Shown: positions 8,371 through 16,535, counted from the stretch's first letter. The stretch is 64,000 nucleotides of DNA from an uncultured Tateyamaria sp. (GCF_947503045.1 NZ_CANNCF010000003.1:248001-312000); one strand, 5' to 3'. Numbers and translations: made by a program. Notes: generated from the sequence alone by a model not told the origin.

Positions 8371-9273
8371 ATGACAGACCTGAACCAAGGAGCCGCCTGG
8401 ATGGGCGGCCAGATCATCCCCATCACCGACGCCGCCATTCCCGTCACCGACTGGGGCTTGACCCATAGCGACATCGCCTATGACGTGGTGCCGGTCTGGC
8501 GGGGCGCGTTCTTCCGGCTCGACGACTACGTCACCCGCTTCATCGCCTCACTCACCGCCGGGCGCTACGACATTGGCATGGACCACGCCGCCATCTGCGC
8601 GGCCCTGCAGGACATGGTGGCCGCGAGCCGCTTGCAGGACGCCTACGTCGCCATGGTCGCCGCACGGGGGCGCAACCCCATCGCAGGCAGCCGCGACCCG
8701 CGCGACTGCGCCAACCACTTTTATGCGTGGTGCGTGCCTTACGTGCACATCGTCAAACCCGACGCGGCAGCCCAGGGCACCTCGGTCTGGATCGCCAAAT
8801 CCGTGCGGCGCATCCCGGCGGACAGCGTGAACCCGAGGGTCAAGAACTACCACTGGGGCGATTTCACCTCCGGCCTGTTCGAGGCCAAGGATCGGGGATT
8901 TGAAACGACGCTATTGCTCGATCATCAGGGCAACGTGACCGAGGGGCCGGGATTCAACGTCTTTGCGGTGTTTGGAGACAAGGTGGTCACGCCGGATGCA
9001 GGTGTGTTGCACGGGATCACACGCCAGACGGTGCTCGACATGTGCGCCGAGGCGGGGTTGACCAGCGCGGTCCGGCCCCTGCCGCTTGAAGAATTCTGGG
9101 GCGCGGACGAGGTGTTCCTGTCTTCCTCCGGCGGCGGGGTCATCCCGGTCGCGCGGGTCGATGACCGGCACTTTTCAAACGGCGCCGCAGGGCCGGTGGC
9201 CACCGGGCTGCGGCAGCGCTATTTCGACTGGATTGCGCGAGACACACACCGCACGGACGTGCTCTACCCGTAA
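8371..9273 (+). CDS. Aminotransferase class IV (branched-chain / D-amino-acid aminotransferase-like)
   Basis: The 300-residue product has the fold-type IV layout: VTDWGLTHSDIAYDVVPVWRG near the N-terminus, RVKNYHWGDFTSGLFEAKDRG containing the likely catalytic Lys, and GNVTEGPGFNVFAVFGDKVVTPDAGVLHGITRQTVL, which contacts the PLP phosphate. Members exchange amino groups between branched-chain or D-amino acids and 2-keto acids, or act as amine transaminases or lyases. I chose ATG 8371; an in-frame GTG at 8305 lies inside the repeat-rich leader. Exact substrate is undetermined. Confidence 0.82.
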   Translation: MTDLNQGAAWMGGQIIPITDAAIPVTDWGLTHSDIAYDVVPVWRGAFFRLDDYVTRFIASLTAGRYDIGMDHAAICAALQDMVAASRLQDAYVAMVAARGRNPIAGSRDPRDCANHFYAWCVPYVHIVKPDAAAQGTSVWIAKSVRRIPADSVNPRVKNYHWGDFTSGLFEAKDRGFETTLLLDHQGNVTEGPGFNVFAVFGDKVVTPDAGVLHGITRQTVLDMCAEAGLTSAVRPLPLEEFWGADEVFLSSSGGGVIPVARVDDRHFSNGAAGPVATGLRQRYFDWIARDTHRTDVLYP

Positions 9274-9301
9274 GGCGCACCTGTAGGTGCGCCCGCCATT
9301 G

Positions 9302-9859
9302 TCAGGACAGTTTGGACAGCTTGGCCTGTAACTCGGCCAGTTGCTTCTTGATGGTGGCCAGATCCTCGGCCTCTTCCTCGGGCTCCCCCTCGGACGGGGC
9401 GGCTCCACCGGTCCAACCGGGGGTCAAACCACCGGTCATCGCTTTCATGAACGCCTCCTGCTGGGCCTGCATCAACTCGAACCCGGGCATCTTGGTCATC
9501 GGGTTCAGGGCCGTGACATTCTCCATCACCTTGCTCTGCCCGTCGCGCAGCATCTCGAACGAGGCCTGCAGGAACTGTGGCACCACCGACGCCCCGCCCC
9601 CCATGTAACTGCGCACAAGATCGTTCAGAACATCGACGGGCAGCACGTTGTCCCCGCGGCTTTCATGTTCGGCAATGATCTGCAACAGGTATTGGCGCGT
9701 CAGATCATCCCCGGTCTTGAGGTCCACAATCTGCACCTCGCGCCCGTCACGGATGAAGCCCGAGATATCCTCAAGAGTCACATAATCGCTGGTCTCGGTG
9801 TTGTAGAGACGGCGGCTGGCATAGCGTTTGATCAAGAGCGGTGCTGGTTTATCCGTCAC
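9302..9859 (-). CDS. phaR: Polyhydroxyalkanoate synthesis repressor PhaR
   Basis: PhaR binds both DNA and PHA granules; when polymer accumulates it leaves DNA and phasin expression rises. The 185-residue protein begins MTDKPAPLLIKRYASRRLYNTETSDYVTLEDI, the conserved PhaR N-terminal DNA-binding domain, followed by a PHB-accumulation regulatory domain (DDLTRQYLLQIIAEHE). The C-terminus is acidic (EGEPEEEAEDLATIKKQLAELQAKLSKL) and likely a coiled coil. I chose the GTG start at 9859 since the frame upstream has no better start and the domain begins right there. A perfect PhaR-type operator lies 26 bases upstream, which implies autoregulation. Confidence 0.92.
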   Translation of the reverse strand: MTDKPAPLLIKRYASRRLYNTETSDYVTLEDISGFIRDGREVQIVDLKTGDDLTRQYLLQIIAEHESRGDNVLPVDVLNDLVRSYMGGGASVVPQFLQASFEMLRDGQSKVMENVTALNPMTKMPGFELMQAQQEAFMKAMTGGLTPGWTGGAAPSEGEPEEEAEDLATIKKQLAELQAKLSKLS

Positions 9860-9884
9860 GATGCTGTTCTCCCCGAGCGTGCGT

Positions 9885-9897
9885 GCTGCATTGCAGC
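9885..9897. promoter_or_regulatory. PhaR operator upstream of phaR (CTGC-ATT-GCAG)
   Basis: GCTGCATTGCAGC is a perfect palindrome containing CTGC-N3-GCAG, the motif reported for PhaR in Rhodobacter sphaeroides and similar to the TGC-rich sites of Paracoccus. It lies upstream of the phaR start on the minus strand, so PhaR probably represses its own gene. Confidence 0.75.
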
Positions 9898-9941
9898 TTA
9901 GGCGCACTCCCGGGAAAAAGAAAGGTGGCGCGTGGGTCGGC

Positions 9942-10880
9942 TCAGGCGGGGGTCGGGATGCCTTCGCGATGGGGCAAATCTGCACCGGTTGCCGCGCGCA
10001 AGGCGACCTCGACCGGGGTCGGCACAAAGCCTGGAAGAGCCGCGCGCAACTTGCGGCCGTCCATACTGTGGGCACGGTTCCAGAGATAGCGCATCTCAAG
10101 CACCTCGCGCATCAAGGGCGACCAAAGTGCTGTAGTGCGCACCGCCCACCATGGAAAACGGGTAAAGCGCATCTCGCGGTCCATGATCTGCCCGATCAGC
10201 GCGCCCAGCTCATCGCCCGTCAGCGTATAGCCCTCAAACCCGAATTCCTCAAATATATCAAAGCGCTCACGCTGCTCCGCAAGGCCCACAAGGGCACGGG
10301 CCATATCCGGCAGATAGGCCCAGGCATGGGGCAGATCGCGCGGGCCGGGATAGCTCAACTTGCCCTGCGCGGCCTTGGGGGCAATGTGATCTTCGAACCA
10401 GTTTCCGGTCTTTGCGCCCTCAAAGTAATCCCCGCTGCGCAACACGATGGTGCGGATACCTGCATCGCGGTACGCCTGCTCCATACGAATGCGAATGGCA
10501 CCCTTGCCCGTATTGCCGACCCAAGGGGTTGTTTCGGACAGTACCGGCGGCAGGTCCGCGCCGTAATTGTAGATGTTGCCCGGTATCATCACCGTGGCAC
10601 CCGAACTTTGCGCCGCAGCGATGACCGCAGCCGTGATCCGCGGCACCGCTGTTGGCCAGTGGTGATACGGCGGGTGGACCGCGTTGACGATCACGTCCTG
10701 CCCGGCGCAGGCCTGTTTCAGCGCGGCGACATCCGTCACATCCAGTAACACGCGTGTCGGCCCCGCCCCGGCGGGCCAGGACCGCGCCAGTGCGGTCACG
10801 TTCCATCCCGCCGCCTCAAAAGCCGCCACTGCGGCGCGGCCAAACCGACCCTTTGCGCCCAAAACAATCACATGACCCAT
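9942..10880 (-). CDS. NAD(P)-dependent epimerase/dehydratase-like SDR protein
   Basis: The 312-residue product starts MGHVIVLGAKGRFGRAAVAAF, an atypical SDR nucleotide-binding motif (GxxGxxG), and continues with ALLDVTDVAALKQA and VNAVHPPYHHWPT patterns of the extended SDR family. The usual Tyr-xxx-Lys pair is not plain; IYNYGADLPP may carry the Tyr. I chose ATG 10880 since an AAAGGA ribosome-binding site lies just upstream. It is divergent from a LysR gene and likely under its control. Substrate unknown. Confidence 0.72.
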   Translation of the reverse strand: MGHVIVLGAKGRFGRAAVAAFEAAGWNVTALARSWPAGAGPTRVLLDVTDVAALKQACAGQDVIVNAVHPPYHHWPTAVPRITAAVIAAAQSSGATVMIPGNIYNYGADLPPVLSETTPWVGNTGKGAIRIRMEQAYRDAGIRTIVLRSGDYFEGAKTGNWFEDHIAPKAAQGKLSYPGPRDLPHAWAYLPDMARALVGLAEQRERFDIFEEFGFEGYTLTGDELGALIGQIMDREMRFTRFPWWAVRTTALWSPLMREVLEMRYLWNRAHSMDGRKLRAALPGFVPTPVEVALRAATGADLPHREGIPTPA

Positions 10881-10984
10881 CTGATATCCTTTCGCCGATT
10901 GATCCTCTGACATCTGGATAAAGCATTTGATTTCCGATATCATTTGGCTAAATGTGATAGTTTCCATTCATAATTGGATAATAG
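10881..10984. promoter_or_regulatory. Divergent promoter region of SDR gene and LysR gene
   Basis: This 104-base AT-rich gap holds the start regions of both divergent genes. CATTT-GGCT-AAATG (10941-10954) is a perfect inverted repeat suitable for a LysR dimer. LysR proteins typically bind such gaps, repressing themselves and controlling the divergent gene. Confidence 0.55.
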
Positions 10985-11860
10985 ATGCTTACCCCCGACT
11001 GGACCCAAATGCAATCCTTCGCCGCCGTGGCCGAACACGGATCGCTCTCGGCCGCCGCCCGTGCACTTGGCAGCAGCCAACCCACGCTCAGCCGTCACAT
11101 CGCCCTTCTGGAAAGCGACCTTGGCACACGGCTGTTCGACCGCAGCCGGGGCGGCATGGCGCTGACCGCAAAAGGCAAAGACCTTGTCGCACATGCGGGC
11201 CAGATGGCGGATGCCGCCGCCCGCTTTGCAATGACCGCCACGGGGCGCGGCAGCGATCTGGCCGGCACCGTGCGCATCACGGCCAGCCAGGTTGTGGCCA
11301 CCTATGTGCTGCCCGCGCAATTGAAATCTCTGCGCGACACTTACCCGGAAATCGCGATCGAGGTTGTCGCCTCGGACAGCACCGACAATCTGCTCAGGCG
11401 CGAGGCCGATATCGCGCTGCGGATGTACCGACCCACGCAGCAGGACGTGATCGCGCAGCACGTGGCCGACGTGCCCGTGGCGGCCTATGCCGCCCACGCC
11501 TATATCGCGCAACATGGGCAACCGGATAGCCTTGCGGATATCCGCAACCATGTCCTGATTGGCTATGACCGCAGCACTTTGCTGATCGACGGGTTTGCGC
11601 GCGCAGGTTTTGAGGTGACGCGCGACAGTTTTGCACTGCGCTGCGACGATCAGGTGGCGTGTTGGGAAATGGTTGTGGCCGGATGCGGCATCGGCTTTGG
11701 CCAGATGTCCGTGGGCGATGCGGACCCGCGGGTGGTCCGGGTGTCCGGCGACAATGCGGTGGCGACCCTGCCGATGTGGCTGACTGCACATGGTGAGGTG
11801 CGCACCAGCCCGCGGGTGCGTCGCGTCTATGACTGGCTCGCCCGGTCGCTCAGGGCCTGA
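10985..11860 (+). CDS. LysR-family transcriptional regulator
   Basis: The 291-residue protein has an N-terminal winged helix (MQSFAAVAEHGSLSAAARALGSSQPTLSRHIALLESDLGTRLFDRS), the hallmark of LysR regulators, and a C-terminal periplasmic-binding-like effector domain beginning near residue 90 (GTVRITASQVVATYVLP). The divergently placed SDR gene at 9942-10880 is the likely target. ATG 10985 is the only start that keeps the helix-turn-helix complete. The effector molecule cannot be inferred. Confidence 0.9.
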   Translation: MLTPDWTQMQSFAAVAEHGSLSAAARALGSSQPTLSRHIALLESDLGTRLFDRSRGGMALTAKGKDLVAHAGQMADAAARFAMTATGRGSDLAGTVRITASQVVATYVLPAQLKSLRDTYPEIAIEVVASDSTDNLLRREADIALRMYRPTQQDVIAQHVADVPVAAYAAHAYIAQHGQPDSLADIRNHVLIGYDRSTLLIDGFARAGFEVTRDSFALRCDDQVACWEMVVAGCGIGFGQMSVGDADPRVVRVSGDNAVATLPMWLTAHGEVRTSPRVRRVYDWLARSLRA

Positions 11861-11863
11861 GGC

Positions 11864-11894
11864 AAAGAAAAAGGCGGGCCCCGCAGGACCCGCC
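11864..11894 (-). terminator. Rho-independent terminator of phaP
   Basis: On the minus strand GGCGGGTCC and GGGGCCCGCC form a strong stem (one mismatch) with a short loop, followed by TTTTTCTTT. It lies 54 bases downstream of the phasin stop and overlaps the end of the convergent LysR gap. Confidence 0.8.
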
Positions 11895-11947
11895 AAAGTC
11901 ATCGCACCCGTTCAGGGAGGAAGGTGGGCGCGATATCTCTTGTGCGC

Positions 11948-12394
11948 TTACTTTGCAGCAGCGGCTTTCTTGGCAGCAGCTGTCATGTCGCCTGTGGCTT
12001 TTTTCACGGCGGCAGAAGCGTCTTCGCTCATGTCTTTGCCAGCGGCCATCATCAGCTCGACGGTGTCCATTTGGACTTTTTTCGCAACTTCAGCGAAAGC
12101 GGCCATGTGCTCGGCTGTCACTTCGGCGTAGGACGATGCGAAATCGGTCATTGCCTTGGCGTAGTCGGCTGGCTCGGCTTTGGCTTTCGACATGTCCGCC
12201 AGTTTGGCCAGAGTCTCTTTTGTCCATTTGGACGAGATTTCTGTCGATTTTTCAGCCGCGTCGATTGCGACGGTGCTCAGCTTTTCGTTCAGCGATGTCG
12301 CTGTTTTGAAAGCGTCTTCCATGGATGCTGTGTCGACGGGGAAAGAACCCATAACGTCTTTGAACATCGCGCTCATGTCTTGTGTCTTAGCCAT
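11948..12394 (-). CDS. phaP: Phasin PhaP, PHA granule surface protein
   Basis: Phasins coat polyhydroxybutyrate granules and control their number and size. The 148-residue product is alanine- and lysine-rich, almost entirely predicted helix, and has no Cys, Pro-rich end or signal peptide. The segment FKDVMGSFPVDTASMEDAFKTATSLNEKLSTVAIDAAEKSTEISSKWT, with later KAMTDFASSYAEVTAEHMAAFAEVAKK, matches the phasin family. An AAAGGA ribosome-binding site precedes ATG 12394. Two exact PhaR operators and a promoter lie upstream, and a strong terminator downstream, so this is a single-gene transcript with its own control. Confidence 0.9.
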   Translation of the reverse strand: MAKTQDMSAMFKDVMGSFPVDTASMEDAFKTATSLNEKLSTVAIDAAEKSTEISSKWTKETLAKLADMSKAKAEPADYAKAMTDFASSYAEVTAEHMAAFAEVAKKVQMDTVELMMAAGKDMSEDASAAVKKATGDMTAAAKKAAAAK

Positions 12395-12454
12395 TGTATC
12401 AGTCCTTTGTGTTCAGGTGTGGGGGGAGGACCCACGGTTTAATTCCTGAACCAG

Positions 12455-12503
12455 AACATAGATGCTGCGCCGCAGCATTTCAAGTATTTTCGCTGCGCTG
12501 CAG
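12455..12503 (-). promoter_or_regulatory. phaP promoter with two PhaR operators
   Basis: On the minus strand TTGAAA (12478-12483) and TATGTT (12455-12460) are separated by 17 bases, a good sigma70-type spacing. The spacer is occupied by a palindrome, ATGCTGCGCCGCAGCAT (12462-12478), containing CTGC-GCC-GCAG. A second exact CTGC-GCT-GCAG lies at 12493-12503, 28 bp centre to centre. PhaR bound here would block RNA polymerase. Confidence 0.8.
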
Positions 12504-12549
12504 CAAAAAAGTTAACCCTACGAAAAGCAACGACAAAATGGCAGTTTTT

Positions 12550-14364
12550 CTAGGGTTTCGCCTTGACGGTAACGTATGTTCCGGGCGCATCACACAGAAT
12601 CGGGTGCGCAGAATCACCCGGATCGCGTGCATTGACCTGCGCCCCTGCCCGCTTCTTCAGCCACTCACCCCAACGCGGCCACCACGACCCTTCGTGGAAC
12701 TCCGCACTTTCGGCCCAGTCCTGATAATCAAGGTTCAGGTCCGTGTTGGTATAATGCCCGTACTTGTTCTTGGTCGGCGGATTGACGATGCCCGCGATGT
12801 GACCCGACTGGGTCATGATGAATGTCTTGTCCTTGGACCCCATCGCCTGAATGCCGCGATAGCTGTCCTTCCACGGCGCGATGTGATCGGTCTCGCAGGC
12901 AATGGCACACAGCGGGACGTCAATATCATCCAGCGTCAGGTGATGGCCCATCAGATCAAAGCCGGTGGTGGCCAGCTCATTGCGCTGACACAGCCCCCGC
13001 AAATACTGCATCGCCATCTTGGCCGGCAGGTTGGCCCCGTCCCCGTTCCAGTAAAGCAGATCAAAGGCCGGTGGCGTCTGCCCCATCATGTAGCTCTTGA
13101 TCGCAGGCTGATAGACCAGATCGTTGGAGCGCAGGAACGTAAAGGTGCGCGCCATGATGACGGACGGCAAAATGCCCTTGTCGGCACATTCCGCCTCGAT
13201 CCCATCGATAAAGTCATCCGTGAGGAACGGCGCGAATTCGCCCTGATCGCCAAAATCGGTGAGGGCGGTAAAGAAGGTGGCGGATTTGACGGACTTATCG
13301 CCGCGCTGTTTCAGCAGGCTCAGCGTCAGCGACAGCGTGGTGCCCGCAATGCAATAGCCGATGGCGTTGACCTGTTTCTGACCGGTGATCGCCTTAGCCT
13401 CGTTGATCGCGGTCAGGTATCCGTCCTGCACATAGTCCTCAAGGCCGACGCCCGCATAGGCCGCATCCGGGTTGACCCAGGACACCACGAACAGCGTGTG
13501 ACCCTGATCGACCAGCCATTTGACCATCGAGTTCTGCGCCTTGAGGTCGAGGATGTAGAATTTGTTGATCCACGGCGGAAACAGCACCAGCGGGATCTTG
13601 TGCACCTTCTCGGTGGTGGGCGTGTACTGGATCAGCTCCATCATCTTGTTGCGGAAAATCACCTTGCCGGGCGTTGTGGCGATGTTGCCGCCCAGCTCGA
13701 ACGCCTTGTCATCGGCCAGCTTGACGATCAGCTCGCCATTGTTGGCCTCAAGATCGGAAATCAGATTCTCCAGCCCCTGCACAAGGGATTGGCCCTCGGT
13801 CTCGACCGCCTTTTCCAGCGCGTCGGGGTTGGTGGCCAGAAAGTTGGTCGGTGCCATCATGTCGAGGATCTGGCGGCCGAAATAGGCAAGGCGCTGCTTT
13901 TCCTTGCTGTCCATGTCGCTGACATCATCAATGGCCTGTTCGACGGCGGCGGCATTGATCAGGTATTGCTGCTTGACGAAGTTGAAATAGGGATGCGTGT
14001 CCCAGAGCCGATTGGCAAAGCGGCGGTCCTTGGGACCGGGATCGGCGGGGGCCTGCAGCTTGCCACTGGACAGCGCCTGCTGAGCCTCAACGAAATGGGT
14101 CACGGACTTGGACCAGAACTGCAACTGGTGCTCCAGCACCTTGGCCGGGTCGCGCAAGGCCTCAGACCAATAGGCGGTGGCGGCCTTGGTGAACAACTCC
14201 TGATTCGGGCCGTCCAAAGCGGCGTTGTGCATGCTGCGATGCGACATAACCTGGGTCAGACGCTGCGTCAGTTCTTCGACTTTCTTAAGATTTGTGTTCA
14301 ATTTGTCGAGGTTTTCGCCCGAGACTGCACCAATTGTGGTGTTTTCTGTCGTCTTGGTTGTCAT
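12550..14364 (-). CDS. phaC: Class I poly(3-hydroxyalkanoate) synthase PhaC
   Basis: PhaC polymerises (R)-3-hydroxyacyl-CoA into PHA at the granule surface. The 604-residue length fits class I. Seen: the lipase-like box IGYCIAGTTL with nucleophile Cys338, CETDHIAPWKDSY carrying the catalytic Asp, and SGHIAGIVNPP carrying the His. FPPWINKFYILDL and WGEWLKKRAG are conserved in the family. ATG 14364 (MTTKTTENTT) follows GGGGAAGA; an upstream in-frame ATG at 14415 would add an unlikely Cys-rich leader. It is transcribed before phaP on the same strand and diverges from phaZ. An imperfect PhaR-like site lies in the shared promoter gap. Confidence 0.95.
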   Translation of the reverse strand: MTTKTTENTTIGAVSGENLDKLNTNLKKVEELTQRLTQVMSHRSMHNAALDGPNQELFTKAATAYWSEALRDPAKVLEHQLQFWSKSVTHFVEAQQALSSGKLQAPADPGPKDRRFANRLWDTHPYFNFVKQQYLINAAAVEQAIDDVSDMDSKEKQRLAYFGRQILDMMAPTNFLATNPDALEKAVETEGQSLVQGLENLISDLEANNGELIVKLADDKAFELGGNIATTPGKVIFRNKMMELIQYTPTTEKVHKIPLVLFPPWINKFYILDLKAQNSMVKWLVDQGHTLFVVSWVNPDAAYAGVGLEDYVQDGYLTAINEAKAITGQKQVNAIGYCIAGTTLSLTLSLLKQRGDKSVKSATFFTALTDFGDQGEFAPFLTDDFIDGIEAECADKGILPSVIMARTFTFLRSNDLVYQPAIKSYMMGQTPPAFDLLYWNGDGANLPAKMAMQYLRGLCQRNELATTGFDLMGHHLTLDDIDVPLCAIACETDHIAPWKDSYRGIQAMGSKDKTFIMTQSGHIAGIVNPPTKNKYGHYTNTDLNLDYQDWAESAEFHEGSWWPRWGEWLKKRAGAQVNARDPGDSAHPILCDAPGTYVTVKAKP

Positions 14365-14386
14365 GTTAACATCTTCCCCGTAGTCT

Positions 14387-14398
14387 TCGCACATGCAG
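14387..14398 (-). promoter_or_regulatory. Imperfect PhaR-like site in the phaC-phaZ gap
   Basis: Read on the minus strand, AAATGCTGCATGTGCGA shares AAATGCTGC with the phaP operator, and gives CTGC-N4-GCGA instead of the full CTGC-N4-GCAG. It lies 23 bases upstream of phaC. It might be a low-affinity PhaR site; the rest of the 149-base gap shows no other clear motif. Confidence 0.35.
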
Positions 14399-14513
14399 CA
14401 TTTGGGCCTGCCCAATTGGTGCCCCTATATCGTCGCATGTTTCAGGGGGCAAAGCGACACCAAGTCCCACGCGGGCAGTGCGCGCCCGCCCCCGTTTGTA
14501 TGAGGAGTGCACG

Positions 14514-15788
14514 ATGCGCTACATGGCCAGTTACGATTTGATGGAAACGATGCGGAACACCAACCAATGGCTGGGCGCATCCGCGCAAGCCTTGGGCAGT
14601 TATCCGGCATTTGCAATGATCCCGAACCCGGCCATGGAATGGATGCGTGCCTGGGGCGAAGTCACCGAACGGACCTTCCAGCGCATGGTGGTCAAACCCG
14701 ATTGGGGCATCCCGTCGGTCACCTGCGAAGACGGCAAGGACCACCCCATCAGCATCGACATCGTTGTGCCGAACGCCTTTGGCGATCTGATCCATTTCAA
14801 CGTACCGGGCCGCAAGAAACGCAGCCGCAAGGTGCTGCTGGTCGCGCCAATGTCGGGCCACTACGCCACGCTGCTGCGCTCGACCGTGATGTCGCTGCTG
14901 CCCGATTGCGAAGTTTACGTCACCGACTGGCACAATGCGCGCGACATTCCCGTCAGCGCCGGCAAGTTCGATATCGAGGATTACACGCTTTATCTGGTGG
15001 ACTACATGCGCCACCTCGGCCCCGACACCCATGTGATCGCTGTCTGCCAGCCCGCGCCGCTGACGCTGGCCGCCACCGCCTATCTGGCTGAAGAAGACCC
15101 CAAGGCCCAGCCCCGCTCGCTCACCCTGATCGGCGGGCCGATTGATCCGGATGCCAACGCGACGGACGTGACCGACTTTGGCCGCCGCGTCACCATGGGC
15201 CAGCTTGAGGAAACCATGATCCAGCGCGTCGGGTTCAAATATCCGGGCGTGGGGCGCATGGTCTATCCGGGCCTTCTGCAACTGGCCTCGTTCATCTCGA
15301 TGAACGGTGAAAAACACGCCAAGGCGTTTCAGGACCAGATTGGCGCCGTGGCGCGCGGCGACGCCAGCGATCACGACAAGCACAACAAGTTCTACGACGA
15401 ATATCTCTCTGTCATGGACATGACGGCCGAATTCTACCTCTCCACCGTGGACCGCATTTTCAAGAACGGCGAAATCGCCAAGAACGCGTTCACCGTGGGC
15501 GGCAAAGCGGTCGATATCGGCAAGATCACCACCGTGGCCGTGAAAACGGTCGAGGGCACCAATGATGACATCTCGGCCCCCGGCCAGTGCATCGCCGCGC
15601 TTGATCTGTGCACGGGCCTGCCGGACGAGAAAAAGGCAAGCCACGTCGAAGAAGGCGCAGGCCATTACGGGATCTTTGCGGGCAAAAGCTGGCGCAACAA
15701 CATCCGCCCGCTGGTGCTCGAATTCATCGACGCCAATTCGCCCGGTACCGCGAAGAAGAAACCGGCCAACAAGAACAAAGCGGCCTGA
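14514..15788 (+). CDS. phaZ: Intracellular polyhydroxybutyrate depolymerase PhaZ
   Basis: PhaZ breaks down native intracellular PHB granules to release 3-hydroxybutyrate units. The 424-residue product matches the PhaZa1 type: FHVPGRKKRSRK-like and LLVAPMSGHYATLLRSTV near residues 100-130, HVIAVCQPAPLTLAA with the expected nucleophilic Cys178, and a C-terminal EEGAGHYGIFAGKSWRN carrying the likely catalytic His. ATG 14514 follows a GAGGAG ribosome-binding site by six to seven bases. It diverges from phaC, so synthesis and degradation genes share one regulatory gap. The C-terminus is lysine-rich (KKKPANKNKAA). Confidence 0.93.
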   Translation: MRYMASYDLMETMRNTNQWLGASAQALGSYPAFAMIPNPAMEWMRAWGEVTERTFQRMVVKPDWGIPSVTCEDGKDHPISIDIVVPNAFGDLIHFNVPGRKKRSRKVLLVAPMSGHYATLLRSTVMSLLPDCEVYVTDWHNARDIPVSAGKFDIEDYTLYLVDYMRHLGPDTHVIAVCQPAPLTLAATAYLAEEDPKAQPRSLTLIGGPIDPDANATDVTDFGRRVTMGQLEETMIQRVGFKYPGVGRMVYPGLLQLASFISMNGEKHAKAFQDQIGAVARGDASDHDKHNKFYDEYLSVMDMTAEFYLSTVDRIFKNGEIAKNAFTVGGKAVDIGKITTVAVKTVEGTNDDISAPGQCIAALDLCTGLPDEKKASHVEEGAGHYGIFAGKSWRNNIRPLVLEFIDANSPGTAKKKPANKNKAA

Positions 15789-15793
15789 GCGGG

Positions 15794-16381
15794 ATGGCAG
15801 GCGTCGATCTGCCCTTTTCCTGCACCTGCGGCACTGTGCGGGGCACCCTGCGCGGCGTCAGCCCCGGCAATGGCAACCGGGTCGACTGCTATTGCGGCGA
15901 CTGTCGCGCGGCGATCGTTTTTGCCGACCCCGACAACAGCGCGCCCGATGGTCCGGTGCAGCTTTACCAGACCACGCCCAACCGCATCCACTTCGAGGCA
16001 GGCGCGGACCAGTTGGCGGTGTTCTCGCTCTCGCCCAAGGGCATTCTGCGCTGGCATGCGCGCTGCTGCGGGGCGATGCTGTTCAACACGCTGCGCTCGC
16101 CCAAGGTCGCCTTTGCCGCCTTCTTTACCGACCGCACGCCGGATGCCAGTCCCCTGGGCCCGGTCAAGACCCGCGCCAACGTCCAGAAAGGCGACGGCAC
16201 CTCCTATCACGACGGGCTGCGTCACGCGGTGCTGACGCTCGCGCGCAACGCGATCCCGGCGCGCCTGACGGGGGGCTGGAAGGCGACCCCGTTCTTTGAT
16301 CCCGCCACGCTGGAACCGGTCGCGGAAATCTACGTGCTGAGCAAAGACGAACGCGCCGCTGCCACCGCTCCACAAGGCTGA
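15794..16381 (+). CDS. GFA-like / DUF6151-type cysteine-rich protein
   Basis: The 195-residue product begins MAGVDLPFSCTCGTVRGTL and has the spaced cysteines CTCG, CYCGDC and ARCCGAM typical of the glutathione-dependent formaldehyde-activating (GFA) zinc fold. Later it reads NVQKGDGTSYHDGLRHAVLTLARNAIPARLTGGWKATPFFD, a longer tail than in simple GFA enzymes, which I associate with the DUF6151 group. It starts five bases after the phaZ stop and is probably cotranscribed. Enzymatic role is unknown. Confidence 0.7.
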   Translation: MAGVDLPFSCTCGTVRGTLRGVSPGNGNRVDCYCGDCRAAIVFADPDNSAPDGPVQLYQTTPNRIHFEAGADQLAVFSLSPKGILRWHARCCGAMLFNTLRSPKVAFAAFFTDRTPDASPLGPVKTRANVQKGDGTSYHDGLRHAVLTLARNAIPARLTGGWKATPFFDPATLEPVAEIYVLSKDERAAATAPQG

Positions 16382-16428
16382 GTTCTGACCCGCACGGGGC
16401 GTTAATCCATCGCCAAATGCATCCGCCC

Positions 16429-16472
16429 GGTGCACAGGTGGTGCACAGTGTGTGCACGCCCGGTGCACAACC
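16429..16472. repeat. Four 11-bp tandem units, each with GTGCAC
   Basis: GTGCAC occurs at 16430, 16441, 16452 and 16463, a strict 11-bp period, in units GGTGCACAGGT, GGTGCACAGTG, TGTGCACGCCC and GGTGCACAACC. The hexamer is itself palindromic, and the period puts all sites on one face of the helix. The array lies between two convergent genes, so it is not an ordinary promoter operator. Confidence 0.8.
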
Positions 16473-16473
16473 A

Positions 16474-16491
16474 CTTTGCGCCGTAAACCTT
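16474..16491. repeat. 18-bp sequence shared with 3527-3544
   Basis: CTTTGCGCCGTAAACCTT begins two bases after the tandem GTGCAC array. The same 18 bases occur at 3527-3544. Between here and 16535 no gene is visible; a small transcript starting at or near this site is possible. Confidence 0.5.
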
Positions 16492-16535
16492 TCTGAACAA
16501 TCAGTAAAACACCGATATAGCGCCGAATGCGCCCT

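Noticed and set aside
12394..14541. Long open frame on the plus strand opposite phaC
   Set aside because: It is fully antisense to a clear PHA synthase, with low-complexity His/Arg/Gly-rich translation and no domain; typical for GC-rich DNA.
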